Below are positions 59,323-64,000 of a DNA stretch of 64,000 bases, one piece after another. The translations under genes were made by a program, and so were the position numbers. The DNA comes from JADCGM01 sp943370355 (lineage in GTDB: Bacteria; Pseudomonadota; Alphaproteobacteria; Sphingomonadales; Sphingomonadaceae). Positions within the stretch are counted from its first letter, which is position 1, and each line of letters starts with the position of its first letter. The stretch is from NCBI GenBank assembly GCA_943370355.1, contig CALRQP020000004.1, positions 62,001 to 126,000 on the forward strand, written 5' to 3'. The notes under the pieces are model-generated. The model made no database searches, was not told the origin of the DNA, and saw only the letters and a list, made by a program, of their open reading frames with translations.

Positions 59323-61266
59323 ATGACGAAGGCTGATACCAAGCGGCTCGCAACGAGCTTTGTCATCTCGCTGCTGGCGGGTGCGCTCGCAGTCCTGATC
59401 GTCACCAATTTCGGCCCGCTCCGCCATCTCGAGATCGTCACGGGCGACATGCGTATCGCCGCGATGTCGCCGCCGTCCGAGCAATCCAAAGACATTGTCG
59501 TCGTCGCGATCGACGAAGGTACGCTGGCGCAATTCCCCTATCGTTCGCCCGTCGATCGCGAATTCGTCGCCAAGCTCATCCAGGCGATGGAACGCAAGGG
59601 TGCCAAGGTCATCGGCGTCGACATTCTGATGGACCAGGCAACCGAACCCGCCAAGGATGACCTGCTCCGCCAGACGATCCGTTCGACCAAGACGCCGCTG
59701 TTTTTCAGCTACTCCTCGCTGCCGGAAATCATGACGCCGGAACAGCTCGCCTACATCAACGACATGGTGCCGCCGCAGAACCGTGCCGAGGCCAATCTGG
59801 TCAAGGATCCGGACGACGACGCGATCCGCTGGATCAATCCGGGCGGCAACACGCCGCTGCACCCGCCCGGTTTCGTGCCGAAGGCGCTGACGCTGGCCGG
59901 TTATAAAGCACCGACGACACGCGAGGAAATCGCCTGGAAACCACGCACCTATGTCGATGTGCCGGTCTTCAAACAATATCCGGCCTCGGCGGCGGCGTTC
60001 CTCCCCGACGCCTGGTTCAAGGACAAGATCGTGCTGATCGGCGCGGTGCTGTCGATCACCGACCGCCACCGCACACCGCTCGCCGTCATCGACGAGGGCG
60101 ATCAGGGCAATATGCCCGGCATCCTGACGATGGCGCAGGGCATCTCGCAGTTTATCGAGCACCGCACCTCAAATCGTCTCGGCCTCGGCTGGACAATCGG
60201 GATCACGCTGGCTTTCGCAATGCTTGGCTTCGCGATCAGCCAGCTCAAGAAGGGCATCGCGTTCAGCTTCGGCGTCGGCGGCATTCTCGTTGCCGCTTAC
60301 TGGGCCTTCGCCTTCCTCGGCTTCCAGCGCGGCCTGCCTATCCTGCCCGTTCTCGCCCCGACGCTTGGCTTCGCGCTGTCGCTTTGGATGATGGACACGT
60401 TGATCGGCCGCGCCGAGCGCAAGCAACGCCAGTTCGTGCAGGGTGCCTTCTCACGCTACGTCTCGCCCGACGTCGTCGACCAGCTCGTCAACAACCCTGA
60501 GGCAATGTCGATCTCCGGCATCCGCCGCGAGGCGACCTTCATCTTCACCGACATCGCCGGCTTCACGACGCTGTCGGAACTGCTGAGTTCGGAGAAGCTG
60601 TCGGACGTGCTCAACGCCTATCTCGATGGCGCCTGCGGCATCATCCAGAAATATGGCGGGACGATCGACAAGTTCATCGGCGACGCGATCATGGCGATCT
60701 TCAACGCCCCGATCCCGATGCCCGACCATGCCGAACGTGCCGTCAAATGTGCCGTCGAGCTCGACGCCTATGCCGAAGCGTTCCGCAAGGATCAGAATGC
60801 CAAGGAGGTGCCGATCGGCATCACCCGCCTCGGCATCCACACCGGCATCGCAACGATCGGCAATTTCGGCTCGGCGTCGCGCATGGACTTCACTGCGCTC
60901 GGCGACACCGTCAACACCGCGGCACGCACCGAGGGCGTGAACAAATATTTCGGCACGCGCATCTGCGTCACGCAGGAAACCGTCGCGCTCTGCCCGAATA
61001 TCCGCTTCCGGCCGATCGGCGACGTGGTGCTGAAGGGCAAGGTGCAGGCCGTCACGCTGTACAGCCCGGCGCTCGATGACGCCGATCAGGCGCTCTACGA
61101 CGACTATCTCGTCGCCTTCGATCTTCTTCGCAAGGAAGACCCGTCTGCGGTCGATGCGATGAATTTGCTTGCAGGCAAGTACCCCGACGACTCTATTATC
61201 AAATTCCACCTCGGACGCATCGCCAAGGGGCTGGTGTCCGCGCGTGTGGTAATGGAAGACAAATAG
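59323..61266 (+). CDS. CHASE2-domain adenylate cyclase (class III)
   Basis: A 647-aa membrane sensor. An N-terminal helix (FVISLLAGALAVLIVTNFG) leads into an extracytoplasmic CHASE2 domain (residues 40-280: VVVAIDEGTLAQFPYRSPVDR, ADAWFKDKIVLIGAVLSIT-like segment near 230). Three helices follow (GWTIGITLAFAMLGFAI, GVGGILVAAYWAFAFLGF, VLAPTLGFALSLWMMD). The cyclase domain has metal Asp in FTDIAGFTTLSE near 408 and GDAIMAIFNAP near 453, and GDTVNTAAR with Asp, typical of ATP-using enzymes. It is a likely source of cAMP controlled by an envelope signal. Confidence 0.9.
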   Translation: MTKADTKRLATSFVISLLAGALAVLIVTNFGPLRHLEIVTGDMRIAAMSPPSEQSKDIVVVAIDEGTLAQFPYRSPVDREFVAKLIQAMERKGAKVIGVDILMDQATEPAKDDLLRQTIRSTKTPLFFSYSSLPEIMTPEQLAYINDMVPPQNRAEANLVKDPDDDAIRWINPGGNTPLHPPGFVPKALTLAGYKAPTTREEIAWKPRTYVDVPVFKQYPASAAAFLPDAWFKDKIVLIGAVLSITDRHRTPLAVIDEGDQGNMPGILTMAQGISQFIEHRTSNRLGLGWTIGITLAFAMLGFAISQLKKGIAFSFGVGGILVAAYWAFAFLGFQRGLPILPVLAPTLGFALSLWMMDTLIGRAERKQRQFVQGAFSRYVSPDVVDQLVNNPEAMSISGIRREATFIFTDIAGFTTLSELLSSEKLSDVLNAYLDGACGIIQKYGGTIDKFIGDAIMAIFNAPIPMPDHAERAVKCAVELDAYAEAFRKDQNAKEVPIGITRLGIHTGIATIGNFGSASRMDFTALGDTVNTAARTEGVNKYFGTRICVTQETVALCPNIRFRPIGDVVLKGKVQAVTLYSPALDDADQALYDDYLVAFDLLRKEDPSAVDAMNLLAGKYPDDSIIKFHLGRIAKGLVSARVVMEDK

Positions 61267-61294
61267 CGCCATTGGCGATGTGTAGGGGTTGGTT

Positions 61295-63016
61295 TTGAGA
61301 CGGGCAGTGGTTCTGCGCCTGCTGACGGCGAGCGTGCTCGCGTCGTCCGCCTCCATGGCGGACGGACAATCGGCTGCGCAGATCCCCAGCACCGCGGACA
61401 TCTCGCGCCAGCGTGTGCCCGAGCGTCGCGCCCCTGCCGCCAAGTTCGACCTGCGCATCGAAAGCCCCGAAGCGACCGCCGTCCCCAAGGCTGTCGACCT
61501 CATCGAGTTCGAGGTTGCCGACATCCTTGTCAGCGGCGTCACCGCCTACCCGAAGTCGGAAGTCGATGTGTTCTTCAAGCCGCTGATCGGCACCAAGATC
61601 ACGCTGGTGAAGCTCCGCGAAGTCGTCGCCAAGCTCGAAGCCAAATATCGGGCCGACGGCTATTTCCTGTCGCGCGCCTTCATTCCGGCGCAGCGGGTCC
61701 GTAAGGGCGCGCTCAAGGTGCAGGTCATCGAAGGCTATGTCAGCGACATTCAGGTCGATACCGACGATGAGTCGCTCAATCACCGGCTGACCAAGACGCT
61801 GAAGCCGATCCTCAATCACCGCCCGGTGCGCCTCGCCGATGTCGAGACGGCGCTGCTGCGCATCAACGACATGCCCGGCGTCGTCGCCACCTCGGTGCTG
61901 CGTCCCGGCACCGCGACCGGCGCATCGGAACTTGTGCTGACTGCCGCCAATGCGCCGCCGTCTTTCGGTGCCTCGCTGGGCAACACCTCCTCGAAAGAAT
62001 TGGGTCCTTGGGTACTCGGCGGCAGCGCGGGGTTCAGCAACCCGTTCGGCCGCACCGGCGCGCTCGACCTGACCGCCGCGATCGGCGACGAGAAGCTCAA
62101 CGAAATCAAGTCCGGCAGCGTCCGCTACACCGAGCCGCTTGGCCATTCGGGCGCGTCGGTCAGCATCGGCGCGCTCGTCGCTAAGGCCAACCCGGGCGGC
62201 AGCGTCAAGGCACTGGGCATCGACAGCTTCGTGACCTCCTTCTCGGGCAAGGTTCACACCCCCATCATCCGCACCCGTGCCAATTCACTGTTCTTCGATG
62301 TCGGCCTATCGGTGAACAGCACCCGCACCAAGGCGGCCGGCGTGCTGATCGGCCGCGACAAGACCACCGTCGGCGAACTGACCGCCTCCTATCAGCAGAA
62401 TGGCTTCCTGAACGGCAGTACGACGATCACCGGCAGCGTCTTCCACCGCTTCGGCTTCTTCGGCGCGAACACCGCCAGCGCCCCCCTGCCCTCGGTCCAG
62501 GGCTTCGACGTGCGCTTTACGCGCTTCGCATATAGCCTGCAGCGCACCCAATATCTGCCGAAGCAGTTCAGCGCGTTACTGCAGATCCAGGGCCAATACA
62601 GCCGCGACAATCTGCTGTCGGGCGAGCTCATTTCCTTTGGTGGCCCATCGATCGGCCGCGGCTATGACCCGTCGCTGATCGCCGGCGATCGCGGCCTCGG
62701 CGGCCTGCTCGAGCTGCGTTACGACCCAAATTTCAAGATCGACAAGAAGTTCACCCGGCCGCAGCTCTATGTCTTCGCCGACGCGGCGCGGACCGCGACA
62801 CTGGCAAACAGCTACCCGAACCCTACGAATCCGACCGGGCCGGTCATCGTCACGGCCAAGAGCACTGACAAACTCTATTCGGCCGGCGGCGGCGTGCGCT
62901 TCGACCTGTTCCAGCACGGCCATTTCGATGTGCAGTTCGCCGACGGGCTGCGCAAATTCGCCGGATCGAGCGCCCGCAACCCGCGCGTCACGCTGACGGC
63001 CAGCGTCGGCTTCTGA
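61295..63016 (+). CDS. Two-partner secretion outer-membrane transporter (TpsB, ShlB/FhaC-like)
   Basis: A 573-aa Omp85-superfamily transporter. A signal peptide (LLTASVLASSASMADG) is followed by POTRA-type sequence (VADILVSGVTAYPKSEVDVFF, RADGYFLSRAFIPAQRVRKGALKVQVIEGYV). The barrel contains the L6 motif GGPSIGRGYDPSLIAGDRGLGGLLELRYD and ends VTLTASVGF with a terminal Phe. It exports the TpsA protein. The TTG at 61295 (MRRAVVLRLL) is preferred over one 6 bp earlier because AGGGG (61284-61288) is then correctly spaced. The cognate tpsA is 6.6 kb upstream. Confidence 0.88.
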   Translation: MRRAVVLRLLTASVLASSASMADGQSAAQIPSTADISRQRVPERRAPAAKFDLRIESPEATAVPKAVDLIEFEVADILVSGVTAYPKSEVDVFFKPLIGTKITLVKLREVVAKLEAKYRADGYFLSRAFIPAQRVRKGALKVQVIEGYVSDIQVDTDDESLNHRLTKTLKPILNHRPVRLADVETALLRINDMPGVVATSVLRPGTATGASELVLTAANAPPSFGASLGNTSSKELGPWVLGGSAGFSNPFGRTGALDLTAAIGDEKLNEIKSGSVRYTEPLGHSGASVSIGALVAKANPGGSVKALGIDSFVTSFSGKVHTPIIRTRANSLFFDVGLSVNSTRTKAAGVLIGRDKTTVGELTASYQQNGFLNGSTTITGSVFHRFGFFGANTASAPLPSVQGFDVRFTRFAYSLQRTQYLPKQFSALLQIQGQYSRDNLLSGELISFGGPSIGRGYDPSLIAGDRGLGGLLELRYDPNFKIDKKFTRPQLYVFADAARTATLANSYPNPTNPTGPVIVTAKSTDKLYSAGGGVRFDLFQHGHFDVQFADGLRKFAGSSARNPRVTLTASVGF

Positions 63017-63020
63017 GGCT

Positions 63021-64000
63021 GTGTCCGACCTCGCGGCCTTCTTCTGCCGCGTAACGCCGCCCGAAACCCCTGCCCTTATCGTCCGTCGCACCGCGCTCGA
63101 GCACAACCTCGCGACGATGCAGGCCCCCTGCGATGCCGCCGGCGTCGGCCTCCGCGCCCATGGCAAGATGCACAAATGCGGGGCACTCGCCCGCCGCCAG
63201 ATCGAAATCGGCGCGATCGGCCTCTGCTGCCAGACGGTCGGTGAGGCGGAAGCCTTTGCGCGCGCAGGCATCGCCGACCTCCTGATCACCGCGCCCGTAC
63301 CCCTTGCAGATGCAGTGCGGGTCGCAGCCCTGACGCCCACCGCCCGCATCGCCGCCGTCGTCGATGACCCCGCGCAGATCGCCGCCTATGCCGCGACCTG
63401 TGCCAACTTGAACCTCGTCGTCGATATCGACCCCGGCCTGCACCGTGCCGGTTGTACGCCAGCCGAGGCCGTACCGCTCGCCCAACGCATCGCCGCCACC
63501 CCGCACCTGCGTTTCGATGGCATCCAGGCCTATGCGGGGCATCTGCAGCATGTCGGGGACCGCGCCGCCCGGGAAGCTGCCAATGCCGCCGTCACCGCCA
63601 TGCTGACCGGCGTGATCGCCGACCTCAACGCCGCCGGACTGCCGCCCGCCCGTATCACCGGCGGCGGCACCGGCACCTTCGCCTATGACCTAGCGGGCGG
63701 CGTGTTCACCGAGCTGCAAGCCGGTTCCTACGCGTTCATGGACGTCGAATATACCGACTGCGGCGCACCCGCCGGCGACTGGCCGTTCGAGCCGGCGCTG
63801 TTCGTCGCGGCGACTGTCGTCTCTGCCCGCCACGCCACGCATGTCACCTGCAACGCCGGCCTCAAGGCGCTGTCAGTCGATGGCCCCGCGCCGCGCGTGA
63901 CCTCGCACCCCGACTGTACCTGGCGCTCGATGGGCGACGAGCATGGCGCGATCATCGGCGAGACCCTCCCCGCGCTCGGCGAAATCGTCTGGCTCCAGCC
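63021..64000 (+). CDS. D-threonine aldolase/DSD1-like PLP enzyme (cut by window edge)
   Basis: Reads open to the window end (326 codons). It starts with GTG at 63021, 4 bp after the TpsB stop: MSDLAAFFCRVTPPETPALIV. It has the alanine-racemase-like N-terminal fold, with the PLP Lys in LRAHGKMHKCGALA and VVDIDPGLHRAGC, GIQAYAGHLQHVGD, RITGGGTGTFAYD and ELQAGSYAFMDVEY. Such enzymes cleave D-3-hydroxy amino acids or dehydrate D-serine. The C-terminal metal-binding part lies outside the window. The tight spacing after TpsB may be chance. Confidence 0.88.
   Translation, partial: MSDLAAFFCRVTPPETPALIVRRTALEHNLATMQAPCDAAGVGLRAHGKMHKCGALARRQIEIGAIGLCCQTVGEAEAFARAGIADLLITAPVPLADAVRVAALTPTARIAAVVDDPAQIAAYAATCANLNLVVDIDPGLHRAGCTPAEAVPLAQRIAATPHLRFDGIQAYAGHLQHVGDRAAREAANAAVTAMLTGVIADLNAAGLPPARITGGGTGTFAYDLAGGVFTELQAGSYAFMDVEYTDCGAPAGDWPFEPALFVAATVVSARHATHVTCNAGLKALSVDGPAPRVTSHPDCTWRSMGDEHGAIIGETLPALGEIVWLQ

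Overview
The window is a chromosomal segment of a GC-rich alphaproteobacterium, most likely a member of the Sphingomonadales. This rests on the gene repertoire and order: recA next to alaS, cckA with a single-domain response regulator, metX-metW, an rlmE-ppx pair, pntA-pntAB-pntB preceded by a tiny aa3-oxidase subunit IV, and a ccmFGHI block. No database search was possible. No insertion sequence, prophage or CRISPR array is visible. Genes are packed tightly, many with 4-bp ATGA or GTGA stop/start overlaps.

Region by region. (1) 1-7714, all minus strand: alaS (cut by the window edge), a small membrane protein, a glutathione transferase, a methyltransferase, a VOC protein and recA with an SOS-like promoter; then a single-domain response regulator and the cell-cycle hybrid kinase cckA. 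(2) 7727-18101, mostly plus strand: an MFS transporter, cysK, folP, the 46-aa CoxIV-like peptide, the transhydrogenase operon, a Cu/Zn-SOD lipoprotein, an MBL-fold hydrolase, nadA, a peroxiredoxin on the minus strand, and a methyltransferase. (3) 18079-28682, minus strand: metW/GNAT/metX, an M28 peptidase, rlmE/ppx, tRNA-Gln, and the cytochrome c maturation genes ccmI-H-G-F. (4) 28817-42079: two convergent operons that together look like a complete trans-envelope electron-transfer chain. The plus-strand arm encodes an FAD/NAD(P) oxidoreductase fused to two cyclic-nucleotide-binding domains and a four-cluster ferredoxin module, a probable diheme membrane cytochrome b, an FHA-TM-decaheme protein and a CpdA-like cyclic nucleotide phosphodiesterase. 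The minus-strand arm encodes a pentaheme cytochrome with one CX4CH site, an outer-membrane beta barrel and a 1327-aa decaheme protein with an LVIVD beta-propeller. (5) 42246-46930: glutamate dehydrogenase, an acetolactate synthase-like enzyme, an unknown secreted protein and a PilZ-like protein. (6) 47294-63016: a two-partner secretion locus. It holds a 2448-aa haemagglutinin-type exoprotein with eleven YDG repeats, a TPR-CHAT protein, two tandem paralogues of unknown function, a CHASE2-adenylate cyclase and the TpsB transporter. A D-threonine aldolase-like gene follows and runs off the end.

How the genes may work together (inference). In region 4, electrons could pass from NAD(P)H through the iron-sulfur/cytochrome b module to the inner-membrane decaheme, the periplasmic pentaheme, the barrel and the outer decaheme. 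The cNMP-binding domains suggest gating by a cyclic nucleotide that the neighbouring phosphodiesterase would remove. The adjacent ccm genes serve haem attachment. In region 6, the TpsA adhesin, TpsB and the intervening CHAT, paralogue and cyclase genes sit in one same-strand run with tight coupling at the front, which suggests a surface-structure system with its own sensing and proteolysis. The two most interesting systems in the window are regions 4 and 6.
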